Shown piece by piece: positions 19,828-32,100 of a stretch of 64,000 nt of DNA. Location of the stretch: positions 1,674,001-1,738,000 of the forward strand of contig NC_057317.1 in the NCBI RefSeq assembly GCF_000687475.1, given 5' to 3'. Numbering within the stretch: the stretch's first letter is position 1; each line of letters starts with the position of its first letter. The position numbers and the translations under genes were made by a program. Below the pieces are notes generated by a model. It worked only from the letters and a program-made list of their open reading frames with translations, did no database searches and was not told where the DNA came from. The DNA is from Ustilaginoidea virens (taxonomy: Eukaryota > Ascomycota > Sordariomycetes > Hypocreales > Clavicipitaceae).

Positions 19828-22800
19828 TCACCCGTCAATCGGACACCTGTACTCGCGCTCCCGCGCCACAGCCCCGTTGCCATGCTGATCTTGCAACGCG
19901 TCCAGGCAGCTCTGGTGATAGATGTGCCGGCAGGCCAGCACGACAAGCGGCCCGAGAGGCGCGCTGCCCCCCGCCTCCCTGGCATCCGGCTCGGCGGGCG
20001 CGCTGCGGGACGGCCCGACGTCCAGGCTCTTCCCCTTGCTCTTGCTGTCGGACTCGCCGGCCGTGCCTCTCGCCATGCTCCCCGCGAGACGGAGACTCCT
20101 CTCCTTGCGCGCGGACTCCTCCAACGCCTGCCTGTCCTGCCAGGCCTCAAAGACGGCGCCGCCGGCCACGCCGGGGCCCCAGACTCGGCGACCGCACCCC
20201 TCGCAGGTCGACCCCCGCGGCCTCCAGCCCCGCAGCCTGAGCTGCACGGACTGGTTGACGCCGACAAAGAGGCTCCTCTCCAGCAGACGGTTCGACAGCC
20301 TCAGGATCGACTCCTCGTAGGCGTAGGCTGCGAAGATGGAGGCCAGGACCGCGCGCAGGTCCGACAGGTTGGGCGACGACGCAGCCGCGTTGGCCAGAAA
20401 CGCCCGGAGGATCCTCAGGAAGGACAGGTTGCTTGCTGCTGCGTTGGGCGGCGCGCCGGAGCCGCCCGGCGCTCGGGCCTGGCCGGACGTGGTGGCGAGA
20501 AGCGCCGTGAATGTGTGCTGGACGAGCGAGCGGTGCAGCGTCAGCGCCTGGTCTCCCTGCTCCGCCGACGCCTCGGCGTGCTGTTGGATGGCGGGTGACA
20601 GGAGCTTCGTTGCCCTCACGCACGCTTCCATCAGCTTCAGCCACAGGGCCTCGTCCGCCGACAGACCGTCCTGTGCCGCTGTTTTGCCCTTCTTGACCGT
20701 GGTGGATTTCCTCAGTGTCCTTTTCGTTTGGCCCTGGCACAGCCAAATGCCCACGTGGACATACTTCTGAAGATCCTGCAGAATCCGCACCACGGCTGAA
20801 TCAAGGTCCGCGTGCTGGGAGTCCTCGCGGCTCTCGGATAGAACACCCTGGAGCGCAGACTCGAGAGTCCAAAGGTGCTTCATCAATCTGTCCATGGCTT
20901 GGCTGACCTGGCCGTCCCGAGCCATGAGCATGACCGCCGCGTCCACGACGCCCGTCTCCTCCATCGTGGGGAGCAGTTCGCCGAGCCGTAGGTCCGCGAC
21001 TGGCAAGCCGCCTATGAAGTCGGACACGTGCAAAGGATCGAATCTGCACATGAGCCGAATGTACTGTTCCACCAACCCGTCATCAACCGAGGCCTCGCCG
21101 GTCGCGTTCTCTGCGCTTGGTTCGATCAGGGCCTTTAGGTATGCGTGCTGAAGTGCCGGGTCGTCGGCTGCGGATTCAATCACGCATCCGTGTGCCACGG
21201 TTTGCTGCCGAGAAAGCGTGCTGGCTGTTTTCTCGGCGTCGAGCTCGAGCAGATCCCGCGCGTGCTCCTCGACGGCCCGCTGCACTTCTCGCAGCTGCCG
21301 AGAGTCGAGCCCCTTTTGCGGACCGAGACACTCGGCGATGCAATCGTACACGGACTCTTGATCCTCGGGGTCTTCGAAATACGTCGCGATGAGCTTGCCG
21401 TACTGCAGCTCTTGGCGGAAGACTCGCTTGAGGATTCGGTAGAAGCCGGCCTTTTGCAGCAGTGGGATGAATGACGGCATGTCCGATGGGTGGTATACGG
21501 ACAGCAGATACTCGGCGCTGAGTTGCGCGTCATCGGCAAGGTCGCCGCCTCCCGGGTAGTTGCAAAGACCTGTCAAGACTTTGGAAAGCGTTGATCCAGA
21601 AAGCAACAGGTACTGCGGGAACTTTGCGAGATTCCGCGCGATGAACATGTTGAGGTAGATGACATCCTCCGCGGCGAATTCGCCAAGGTTCATCACGTCG
21701 AGCAGGATAGAAACGACGTACTGACGATTGATCGTCATGCCGAATATTTGCTCCTCCGGCAAGTCCACGCGTGAAGTGCCGTTAGCATGAGTGCCCGAAG
21801 AAGAAGAATCGTTGAGAAACGAATCCTCAAACGCCTCGTTAAGAGCACTGAGGAGGCTGGGAGCGTCAAACCTGAGAATCATCCGCAGATAAGGAAAAGC
21901 AGGCTCCGAATCCTGACCGGGCTGCGTGAGAAACTCCTTTTCGCTGCCCTTTGGCCATTCCACCGTCTTGCCAGAGAAGAGAAACCAGTACAGCTCCGCC
22001 TTGGCTTTCGCGGATGCTTCTTCCTCCATCAACTCCCCATTGGGATAGATCCTCCCCGTCAGGGTATACGACAGATACGGGAAAATCTTCAGAGCATTTA
22101 CGCTGAAGTAGCTGTCGTGCGGGTCGCCAGGCTGGGTTCCGTTGGCCACGAGGGGTATCAGAAGGCTCAAGAGGTCGATGAGGGGCGTGATGTAGTCGCC
22201 AAGCGCTTGGTTCCAGATATACGTCAAGGCGTCGTACAGGTTGTGTTGCTTGCACAGGAGGGTGACTTGGTCCAGGTCCAGTGTCGTCGTTTGCATGTGG
22301 CATATCATCTCCTCCAGGCGGCCCTCCCAGCCTTTCCAGACGTAGTGGTTTACGAGATGCTTCACCACGACGGGCGGGACAACCGTAATGGTCTCTTGGA
22401 GAATGTATGGCTCGAGCGCTTCCAAGAAGGTGCCGCCAGCTTCAGCCTCGCTGTACCGCTCGTACATGTCGTCGAAAAGAAAATCGGGGTCTCCGATTGC
22501 TCTGCAGGCGGCAAAGCAGGTTTCCGCCAAGTCTCTCAGGTGAGCTGCGTCACTGCCGTCTTTTCGCGTCTCCCTCCGAGCAAAGACATATCTCAGGGAG
22601 GCCGACATGATTTCCGTGATCTTGTCTCGCACCAGGGCATGGCGCAGTTCAGCGTCTTCGGGTAAACCAACTGTAAGCTTATCCGCGTCGCCAGAATAGT
22701 AAGAGGTTGCCAGCCGTATGGCGCCGACGTAGTCCCCAACCTCCATCAACGCGATGAGACGGTCCGCCCAGTTGGAAAGGGACCCGATCGACACGTGGTT

Positions 22801-24767
22801 GAACCCGAGCAGGAATATTCTGCCCTTGTATGTCTTGAAGCTCATGTAGAAGGCGTCAGCGACGACGCCATGCAAGGAGGTATCCTCCTCATCAAGCTGC
22901 TCCACAAGGGAATGGAGCTGTTTTGAGAAGAAATCAGCATGGTACACATGTTTCGGCAGCAGATCGAACGCTTCCGTCTTGCGCATGCTTCCGTCTTCCA
23001 GGACGACGAGTCGTTGAGAGATGGTGAGCACGGCCAAGACGGATCGACTGAGCCACTGGAGGCAAGTTATGGCTTCTTCGCACTTCCATCTGCTGCGAGC
23101 CTTGAACTTGAGGGCCTGCGGTTGGTCTTGATCGTCTCCGGATACCTGGTCGACGTCGAGCACGGTCAACACGTTTGACCAGCAGTAGGCGAGTTTCACC
23201 TTTGAATCGTCGCTGCGGGTATGCGCGTCCGGGATTTTCAGCTTGACTGCGGGGAACCAGGCGAGGCAGCCCGTCATTGCGCTGTGCGCAGCAACGTCCT
23301 TTGGCCTGGCTGACTTGTGCTGCGTTTGCGCTATGGGGGTAGTAGAGACGATGACCAGCAGGTACGGCGTCAACATGGCAGTCAGCCCCATCGCGTCCGT
23401 GGCTTTCTCGACATTTCCCAGGGGCAGCGGCGCAAAAGCAAGCACCGTGCTGGGCTTGATGGGTTTCCCAACAGGAGCTGGCGGCGCGCTTGGGTAGCGG
23501 CCCAGGATTCTGCTCGTCTTTACGGTTCGTCCCAAAGCACCAGTGCCACGAGTCGCCAGATGCGAAAAGGCCATGCCTCGGTCATCGGCCGAAACGAGTG
23601 CTGTGTTCCGGGTACCGAGAAAACCGACATGAACCACAGCTGCGTGGGGCACATGTCCGTCTGCGGTTCGAAACTCAACCTGGGCCGAGCCCAGGTGCGG
23701 AATGGAGAGGAAGGGACGTGAAGGTCTGCTTGTATCGAAGGTGAATATGCTCCCGTTCGCGTAACCCCCGGCGATAGTACTTTGGTCAGCGGATATGGCA
23801 ATTGCGGTGACGGGGCCGGATTCAACGGCTGCATTTGCAATCAAAGTCAGTACAAAAGCCGTTGCTGCGTTGCTGCGTCTCTCGGTCGACAGAGAGAGAA
23901 GAGGCGACGGGGGTGTGTTAAAGAGACCTCACCCTTTGTTCCGGTGCCAATGATTAGCTTCAAGTTCTGGTTAAAATCAAACATTAAGATTATGCCTTTG
24001 GAAGTGCCCAAAACAATCGACGCAGACACAGCTAAACATGTCGGGGAACCAAAGTTGCGACGCCCAGCCTCGGAGAATGCCTGGCCGTTCAGCTTTGTCA
24101 ATCTCGTCCAGCGCACGACCTCCCACGGCGGTGAGGGCGTATCCGTTTCGCTGGGGTCGTGGAGAAAGCCGGAGCCGAGGGAGAGGTTTCGACCATGGCC
24201 TGATGGAAAGGCAGGCGAGGCTGCTCGAGGCGTGTTGGAGGAGGAGGGGGAGGAGATGCGGGATTGGAATCGTCGGTCAAAGGGCCTGAACGAAGGCAGC
24301 GGGCTGTTCAAGCCAGGTCGCGAAGCTACCGAGGGCAAGACGCTGCTCCCCGGAGAAGACACGTACGAGTCCTGACGCCGAATGCTTACTTAGCCCCTTG
24401 GCAGGCGGGCGAGCTGCGGCGCGAGCCTTTCCTGCCACTGCGCCATGCGGCTGCACACAGGCCAACAACATACCTGGAGCGATTCGGCAGGGCCGGAACC
24501 GACCGAGCCGACGGGGCTGGCAGGCCGGCGCGGCAGAGAGCCTACCAAGCTGGCATCGATGGAACCGAGCTCAGAGGCGTCGTCCCGCTCCGGTTGCGCA
24601 TCGTTTCGGTCGACAGCGACGGGGAACTCGTCACCAGCATGCACGGGGGGACCGTGGAGGTGAGGGGTATCCGAGTCGGTATCGCGGGCTGCTGCGGTTG
24701 CTGCGGTTGGATGCTCGTCGCTCGCGGCACAATCTCCGACAGGAGGCTGGTCTTCTTTGTCGGGCAT
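19828..24767 (-). CDS. VPS8: Vacuolar protein sorting protein 8 (CORVET subunit)
   Basis: Three exons, 24767-24474, 24371-23933 and 23828-19828; product 1577 residues. Vps8 is the Rab5-binding subunit of the CORVET tether at early endosomes. A disordered Ser/Pro/Asp-rich N-terminus (exon 1) leads to SSPGSSVLPSVASRPG and FRPFDRRFQSRIS, then a beta-propeller beginning WEVVRWTRLTKLNGQAFSE...GSPTCLAVSASIVLGTSKG. The second junction restores GTGTK-A-VESGPVTAIAISADQSTIAGGYANG. A long helical region follows, and a C-terminal RING-like module (CEGC...CRHIYHQSC...CPIDG-stop). Introns are 102 and 104 bp; the second has a TACTGAC branch site. An additional 5' exon above 24767 cannot be excluded. Family call is firm. 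Confidence 0.92.
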
Positions 24768-25385
24768 GACTGTTCCGTTCAGCTTCCATCACATCTTGGA
24801 TCGGCACGGGGGGGTTGAAGTAGTCGCGGAGGGTCTGGTAGGAAGCGTGGCGGGATTGCGTGCGAATGGCGGAGGCTGGGAGAAGACAAGCCCGCTGGGG
24901 TCTTTGCCGCCGCCGCCGCCGTCAGCTTTCGGGGCAACAAGACTTCTCGAGGTGAGCTTGGCGGAAAATTGAGGATTGCGCGAGGGACGTCCGGACGGCA
25001 AGATGACGGAGGCCATCAAGTTGCGGCAGGACGGACCAGACAGCTTTGCTTTTGTTCCTACAGTATGAGCAGCGCTTGAACGGGGCGACCACAGAACCGT
25101 GCTTACCCTACAGGTGCCTCTTGGGTACGAGTCTGAGCCTGTGCTCCGTACTCCGTACAGGTCCGGGCAATTCCCGCGGTGCAGCCGGGGTTCCTCCCGC
25201 CGCAGCTCTCGGTTGACGCATGCGTGCAACTTGATCCAGAATCAACATGAATCAACATGACGACATGGAGTTGACCACCTAGAAACCGCAAACCCCGGTG
25301 CCGACCGATACACGATGAACAGCCCCCTACGCGGGCCACGGCGCGGTCGAAACCGAGTCGGCGTCAATCATGTCGGCCATGTGCC

Positions 25386-25429
<44 letters not shown>

Positions 25430-25893
25430 AGAGAGTGCAAGTTTCAGCCGAGGATGCGGATTCGCTCCTTTGGCGGAGCATCGGAGCGTGGAGTGGTTCA
25501 GGAAGCAGAAACGCATCCTTTACGGATCAGGACCAAGTTTCACCTTTGGCTCCGAGGCCTCGTTTTGAGTGTCCTAGAGCGAGGCCGTAGTCGTAGTGCT
25601 CGCATGAAACACACGGATGCCGTCAGCTGCAGCTGGTGCAGTGTGTGTGAAAAGACAGGCCAGGCTGGTGTCACCCAACTCGATGCAACCAGGCGTTAAT
25701 CACGCCGCGGACTGGAGCTGCATGAGCCTGGCACTGGCAAGCCGTGGCCGCCGCCAAGCGCTAATCCCGGACTCCACAGCGGTTCCCCGCGCTGCGCTGG
25801 AAACCTCCATCCATCATGTCCCGTCCGGCGCAAGCTGGTGCCTGCTCCCTCCAACCTCCAACCTCCAACCTCCAACCTCCATCATCGCCCACC
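24768..25893. other. Divergent intergenic region VPS8/GPALPP with A40 tract
   Basis: 1.1 kb. Features are an inverted TGCTCCGTACTCCGTAC motif at about 25140-25158, 40 consecutive A at 25387-25426 (the longest homopolymer in the window) and tandem ACCTCCA units at 25846-25882 just before the GPALPP start. Minus-strand frames up to 25229 are Pro/Ser/Gly-rich and not supported as coding. Confidence 0.55.
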
Positions 25894-26697
25894 ATGTCCT
25901 CCATAGGCCCCCAGCTCCCTCCTCCATCGCCCGCCTCGCGCAAGCGCATGCCCGACCGCGACACCCCCTCCCCGCCCGCCAAGCACCCCCGTAGCCGGGG
26001 CCCTTCCTCCCCGCCCAACGACCAGGAAATCCGCCTCTCCGACTCGGACCCCGACCCTGCCCCAACCGCGACCCCGTCCTCAGACCCGTCCTCCTCCTCC
26101 TCCGACGACGACTACGGCCCAGCCCTCCCGTCCTCCAGCAGCGCCGCCCCCCGGCCCACCGGCCCCTCCCTCCCGGCTGCGCAGCCCGCACCCCAGCGCG
26201 ACACGTGGATGCTCGCGCCGCCCCCCTCGACCGGCTACTCGGAGCGCGACCCGACCCGCCTGCGCGCCCGCAAGTTCGCCTCCCGGCCGTCCGCCCAGCA
26301 GCCCGGCGACCCCCCCTCCGCCATGTGGACCGAGACGCCGCAGGAGAAGCTGCGGCGCCAGACGGACGCCCTCCTCGGGCGGGGCGACCCCTCGGCCAGC
26401 GCGGATCCCGCGTCGTCAGAGCGCGACGCGCGGCGGAGGGAGCGCGACCGCCGCATAGCCGAGTCGGTGGAGGCGGCGAGGGGCAAGAGCCTCTACGACG
26501 AGCATCGCGAGAAGAGGAGGAGGGACGGCGGCGGCGTGGCGAGGGCGGCGGCCGACGAGGACGATCCGAGCAAGCGGGCCTTTGATCGGGAAAAGGACAT
26601 GGCTGTCGGGGGCAGGATCGGCAGCAAGGCCCGGGAGGAGCTGGTCAGCAAGAGTGCGAATTTCGGCGGCAGGTTCCACAAGGGGTCGTTTTTGTGA
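25894..26697 (+). CDS. GPALPP-motif / DUF3752 protein
   Basis: A 267-residue intronless protein. The start at 25894 gives MSSIGPQLPPPSP, the first GPxLPP motif; a second (YGPALP) follows an acidic Ser stretch (DPSSSSSDDD). The C-terminal half is the DUF3752 region: MWTETPQEKLRRQTDALLG, a charged helical part (ERDARRRERDRRIAESVEAARG), SLYDEHREKRR, and the closing FDREKDMAVGGRIGSKAREELVSKSANFGGRFHKGSFL-type tail. The family (human GPALPP1) is nuclear with no established activity. The frame extends 26 codons upstream, but those are ACCTCCA repeats, so the later ATG is preferred. Confidence 0.87.
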   Translation: MSSIGPQLPPPSPASRKRMPDRDTPSPPAKHPRSRGPSSPPNDQEIRLSDSDPDPAPTATPSSDPSSSSSDDDYGPALPSSSSAAPRPTGPSLPAAQPAPQRDTWMLAPPPSTGYSERDPTRLRARKFASRPSAQQPGDPPSAMWTETPQEKLRRQTDALLGRGDPSASADPASSERDARRRERDRRIAESVEAARGKSLYDEHREKRRRDGGGVARAAADEDDPSKRAFDREKDMAVGGRIGSKAREELVSKSANFGGRFHKGSFL

Positions 26698-27001
26698 TTT
26701 GACGGGCCCTCGCAGACGCGAGCACAAGACGTCCGCGAGGGAACACATGGCTATGTACGAACTCTTGGTTGGCACCGCGTCAGACGGAGAGCGCGCCCCT
26801 GCGGAGACGGCTGACGCCAGGCTGCCTCATCATGTCATGCGAGGCTGGGCGTTGCTAGGCAAGCAAACGAGGCACCTTAGTGGAGCGCCCATCAAACATA
26901 CCACATACCACAAGCATGCTATCACATGTTTTACTCATGATACCTGACCACAAAAAGAGACAATGCTGTATATATGAACGACCAAACTCCGCCGCTGCAG
27001 G

Positions 27002-27038
<37 letters not shown>

Positions 27039-27681
27039 ATGACAAAAGCCAACAGTGATTTGGGGGGAAGGGAGGGGGGAAAGGGGGGGGGAGGAGGGCA
27101 TTTCAACACGCTCTTCCATGCGCCATAACTTCATTCTGCCGTGGTCAAAGGGATTCAAACTACTCCCCATCGTACAAAACTCGCCAGACTCGGGCCAAAC
27201 AGGAAATCTGGGAACAATGCTGAGTTGCGTGCGCTCAGAGCTGATGCGGTAGGGTGGGTGCCTCCCATACATCCTCTGCGGAATCCCGCCGGCTCGCTGG
27301 TGAGGCCTCTGCCCTCGCAGCAGGGACTCGACAGGGAATAGGCGTGTGAGCGCGAGTCGAGCTGTTCCACGCGTGAAGGGCCCCCCGGGTCAGAATACAC
27401 CATCAAGCACAAGGGTGATCAAGCACAAGGGTGAGAGTGTTGACGGTGCCACTGCAGACAGGAACGCGCAGCCGCTGAACAACCCCCTTCTGACATGGCA
27501 AGGCCAAATAGAATGGCATGGAGATACAAACATACATGCATACCTGCGCACATATATGCATATACATGTGTGCGTGCACATAGGTACGTAGGATAGGTCC
27601 AATCTCAACATGGTGGAAACGAAAAAGAGTAAATCTCCATTGGGTCAGATTATTGGCACGTGTGTCGGGCCAGATAGCTGC
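26698..27681. other. Convergent intergenic region with A32 tract
   Basis: Between the ends of the GPALPP and RING-H2 genes: A32 at 27002-27033, a G-rich purine stretch at 27060-27100 and CATATA/CATGCATA-rich DNA at 27530-27580. No gene seen. Confidence 0.55.
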
Positions 27682-29193
27682 TCATGGTGCAGTGGCACGA
27701 GTGCCAGATTCAAGCTGTGAAGGTGTTACCCTCTCTGTTGATGCGGGAGTTGCAGCAGCAGCAGCAGCAGGCTGTTCGTCGTGTCGACCGAAGCCAAGGG
27801 CCTGCCGGATTGAGGAGAGCATGCCACCACCCCCAACCGACGCGGCCGGGGTCGAGGCGGATCTGCGGCCATCCAGCTGTGCCGGCTGCCCAGTTTGGCC
27901 CGCTCTCCCTTGTGATCTGTTGTTGATGTCGCGGAAATGGGGGGGCGGGCCTAGGGACGGCCTGCTATAATTGTTGGGATATCGAAGCCAGGCGGGTCGC
28001 AGACCTCCGGGAAGGTTGAGACGCGAGCCGTTGCGCGGGTCAAGGCTGGTGCCGTTGTTGTTGGAGTTGGAGTTGGCATCACCCTCCTGGTTGGGACGGG
28101 GTTTCGCGGTGTAGTAGTCGGCTTTGCAGAGCGGGCAGCAGGCGCGCCTGCTTGTCAGCCAAGGATCGACACAGCCCGCATGGAAAGCATGGCCACATAT
28201 TAATCCTCGAACATCGTCATCATCCTCCAGCGTATCGATACAGATGGCGCATGAGTCACCCGGGGCGGCTAGGCACTCCGGTGGCAGAGCGGCGTCGATG
28301 TGCTCGTCGTCTTGGTCGTCGTCTTCGTCGTCTTCTGGGCTGGACCTTGTTCGAAGCGGGCCACGTCTCTCGCCCTGCGTCGAGGTTTGGCCTGGTCCGG
28401 TTTGTTCAGGTTGTGCAGGTGCATCTTTGCTAAGCTTCTCATCGTCCTTGTTAGCGTCGAGGGTATTGGTTTTGGATCCATTGGCGGGATGGGCGTCTGT
28501 GGATAAACGACTCTTTGCGATTGCCAACTCCGGGAGAATTCCCTCGGCCTCGTGGATGCTATTTGCGCGACTCGGCGAAACGGAAACGCCACCGGCGGTG
28601 GGCAGGCCCTCCCTGGCACGCTCCGATACCCAAGTCTTGTACTTGGTCATGGGGAACTTGTCGTTGACCTCGTCCATGGTCATTAATTTCTTCTCGCGCC
28701 GTCTTCGAGGCCGATGGACGGTTTCCAGTGTGATTGGATCGCCGTCTTCGTTTGTCATTCTGGCCCTGTTGCGAGCGTTGTACCTGAAGCAGTATTTGAC
28801 ACCGACAATGATCCTGGAGGTGTACGAGTCAACTACGGCCCCAAAGTTCCGCCAGTGATTTAAAAATTGAAAAAAAAAAAAGAAAAAAAATAGGGGGGGG
28901 GGGGAGAGAGGGAGAGAGAGAGAGAGGGAGCATTCGCCGAAAGCGACATTGTAGGTTGCTTACCAAAGATTGGTGAATACGACGCCGAAGCCGAGAGCGA
29001 CAAAGAAAAGCAAAGGCGAGCTGGATCCTCCCTGGTTCGTATTGTCGTTGCTCTTGTTGCTGGCTGTGGGCTGCGAAGGTTGCGGGTTTGTGGTGGCGGT
29101 CGCGGTGGACAACGGGACAGACGTTGGCGCCTCGGAGACTTGTCTGGCCATGAGCAAGACTGCCTCGCCCAGCACTTGATGGATGACGCCCAT
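27682..29193 (-). CDS. Single-pass membrane RING-H2 protein, probable E3 ubiquitin ligase
   Basis: Two exons, 29193-28964 and 28813-27682, product 453 residues. The 150-bp intron has donor GTAAGC, a GTTGAC branch-like site and a TCCAG acceptor; it splits the membrane segment, and the join gives FGVVFTNL-W-IIVGVKYCFRY. The helix is at ~60-83 (PLLFFVALGFGVVFTNLWIIVGV), with a Ser/Thr/Asn-rich N-terminal side and a cytosolic C-terminal side beginning RYNARNRARMTNEDG and KKLMTMDEVNDKFPMTKYKTW. The RING-H2 is at ~265-306: CAIC...CGHAFHAGCVDPWL...CPLC, with all eight metal ligands. The tail is Gly/Ala/Pro-rich. The fold implies E2 binding and ubiquitin transfer at a membrane; substrate unknown. Confidence 0.85.
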
Positions 29194-32100
29194 GACGACG
29201 CTTCAACAACCGTCGCGAAGGGATGGATTCGAGGGTCTATGCAGATTGCCAAATGCTGCGCTCTTCGGCATGGGAAGAGGCCGAACCAGTCCGTCTAGCT
29301 GCACCAAACCGATCGGCCGATTGGCGATTGGGAAGGGGGCAAAAAAGGACGTCGAGATGTTCCGGTACCCTCGGTGAGGGTTTGACGATGGTGGCCGGGG
29401 CAAGTTGGCCGGCCTGTCGACGACGACGGGAGATATGACCAAGATCAAGCACCAGCGGGTAACCGGCAGACTGTGTAAGGCGGGCCGTTGGGCTTGCTGG
29501 CAAGATCGGAGGGGGCAGAGGAAAAGGAACGGAGGCGGATGGCAATCGGCCCAAGGCGGCGAGAGAGGCGGCTGACACAGGGATGATGAACATTCAAGGG
29601 CATGTCGCGGCCGAGGGAGGCAGAGAGGGCGACAGGGGGGGGGGGGGGGGGATGACGAGAGGATGGAAATGGAAATAGTGGGAAGAGGCAGAGAGTTAGT
29701 TAGTTATGGGTTTGCGAGGGTGGGGGGGGGGGGGGTTTGCGGAGTGCAGGAGGAAGTGGGCAGACGGAATAGGAGGGCGGAGCGTTGTGTTGGACGAGCT
29801 GGGAGGTGCAGCTGGTCATTTTGAAATTTGGAGCTGGCCAGACCCCAGCCATGCATAGCCATGCCATTTGAGGGATGGCAGCGCTAACAGGCAGGTACAC
29901 CTGGTACACCTCACCTACTACTCCCTACTGCTGGTACCTACATGTACCCTCCAGTCCTTTCCTACCTTGGGTCAAAAGAAGGTCGGAAAAGGACATCAGG
30001 TAGCTGAGGGACCTTGGGCAGCTGGCAAACGTCGCGCGGTCCGTCCATTCTCCAGTCGGAGAAGCTCAAGGCGGATCAGGATCAATTCAAGGTCAACCCG
30101 GCGCTGCCACGCAACGAGGCCAGGGCGACAGAGAACCGCTGCGCAGTCGCGGTGCTTATCGCTGCCGTGCAATCGCTCACTGCATGTGTCCCGGCCATGT
30201 GTGGTAGTAGTAGTACGGAGTAGGAGAATGTCGCAGACCGACAAGGGCGGCAGAACAGCCAGAACAGCCAGGCCGGCTGAGCCGGGCAGCGGGCAGCGGG
30301 CAGCGGGCAGCGGGCAGCGGGCAGCGGGCAGCGGGCAGCGAGTACCAAGCACTGTAGACACTGGCAACTACCGTGTTCTTTACACTGTGTGCGTGCGTGT
30401 GTGTGTGTTGCTCGGGCGGCCGGCCGGCCAGATGGACCGACGCTCAATAGTTCCCGCGCAAGCTCTGAAGCTGCGACCGACGGGGCAGGGTAAATAGGAA
30501 TGTCATCATCATCGATGGCTGCGCGGCCGGCGGATCTCGTCAAGGCAACCGGGAGCGGGCATCCACCCACCGCCTCGGCGACGCGACGGAATGCCCCCCG
30601 TTGGCATGGGGCAGGCGAACGGCTTTCTCGGCATCGCAAAGGGCGATGATGCGTACAAGTTCATGTTTTCAATGGGTCTGCTGCCTCTGGCCTGCGCCCT
30701 TTGGGTTGGGGGGGGAGGGGCGGAACCACCACCCCCTCGGGGCGTCTGGCCCCCTTTTGCTGACGAAACATTGAAAGCATCAATCAGACCAGACGCCACG
30801 GCTCGCCTCTGGGGCTGTGAGGCCGAAAGGGTACGGAGTATGTCAACAGTCAACCCGGCTTCGACTGGCCAACCGACAGCGTGCTGCCGGGCAACATGCT
30901 CTGGCATCCGCGACCTTTGCATCTGGCACGGCAGGGACAGACAAGACAGCATGCGTCAAAAGTCGAGACGTGCAAGCAATGTGCATGACCCGTGGATGCA
31001 TCAACTGTCAAACGAGGGATGCGTGGTCGGGGGAGAGGAGGGGGGGGATGATGGATTTGCATTCATGTACCGGTACTCGAGCTGGCTCCAGCCACAAAGA
31101 ACAAAGAACAGCTCTTGCCTGCCACTGGCGCGGAAAGGGACGGGAAGTTGTCAGGGTGCCGGAAACGGCCTGATAATTACCTCATAACCAGGCCAGACCA
31201 GACCGCCAACTCCGTACTCCGCACTCCGTAACTCCCTCCGTACTGCCCCCGAGAGATCACCCACGTACCGCATGCACCGCCCCATCCGATCAGTACCCAA
31301 GTTGTTGACACCAGGCGCAGGCGCAGGCGCAGGCGTCCAATGTCCATCAATCCACGGCATTTTGTTCCCTCGAGGACCTTTCAATCTTCTCTGCTCGGCC
31401 CCCCCCAACCCGACCAGAGTCACCAGACCAGGCGGCTGCAAGCTGCAAGCAGTCGACCAGACCAAAAAAAAGCACGCACAACCAACACCTGCCTGAAACG
31501 GCGGCCCCCCGTCGCTCGCTGGCCCTGCCTTGATCTGATTGATTCGGGCTGGTCATCACGACGGCTCCCCTTGTGCTCTCGCGCCCGAAATGACTCTGTG
31601 CAACGCAGGCCTGCGCTGTTGCATGCCCAGGGGGGCCCCCCGGGTGCCCTATGTACGTCGTCTGAGAATGTGAATGTGCTGCCCCGTGGTTGACGAGCCG
31701 ACCAGTTGGTTACGTGTATGTACTCCGTACTTATGTCCGTTCCTCCGCGGGAAATCGTCTGGCTCCCCCAAGCCCCCTCCCCCCTCCAACCGCTGCCGCA
31801 AATGCTGGTCCCGCGATGATCATCGATCCATCCATCCATCACCGGGAGAGAAGGAGGGGCAGTGCGGGGCGTCGATAAATGGCCGTTCTCCCAGCCATGT
31901 TCGACTCTGGTTCGTCCCAGCCATCCATCAACTTGGTTCTTGTCAGTCTGTGTCTGTGAGTGAGGCTGTGCGTCCGCCCGTCTCCGCCTGATGTACTCTG
32001 TCTGACGTATTAGAGGTCAATTTCAATTGCAACTAAAATGCGGCGCTAGTAGGGCTTCATATCCTGCGATAGCTAACCTCTGCCCCCAAGGCGATGGCCG

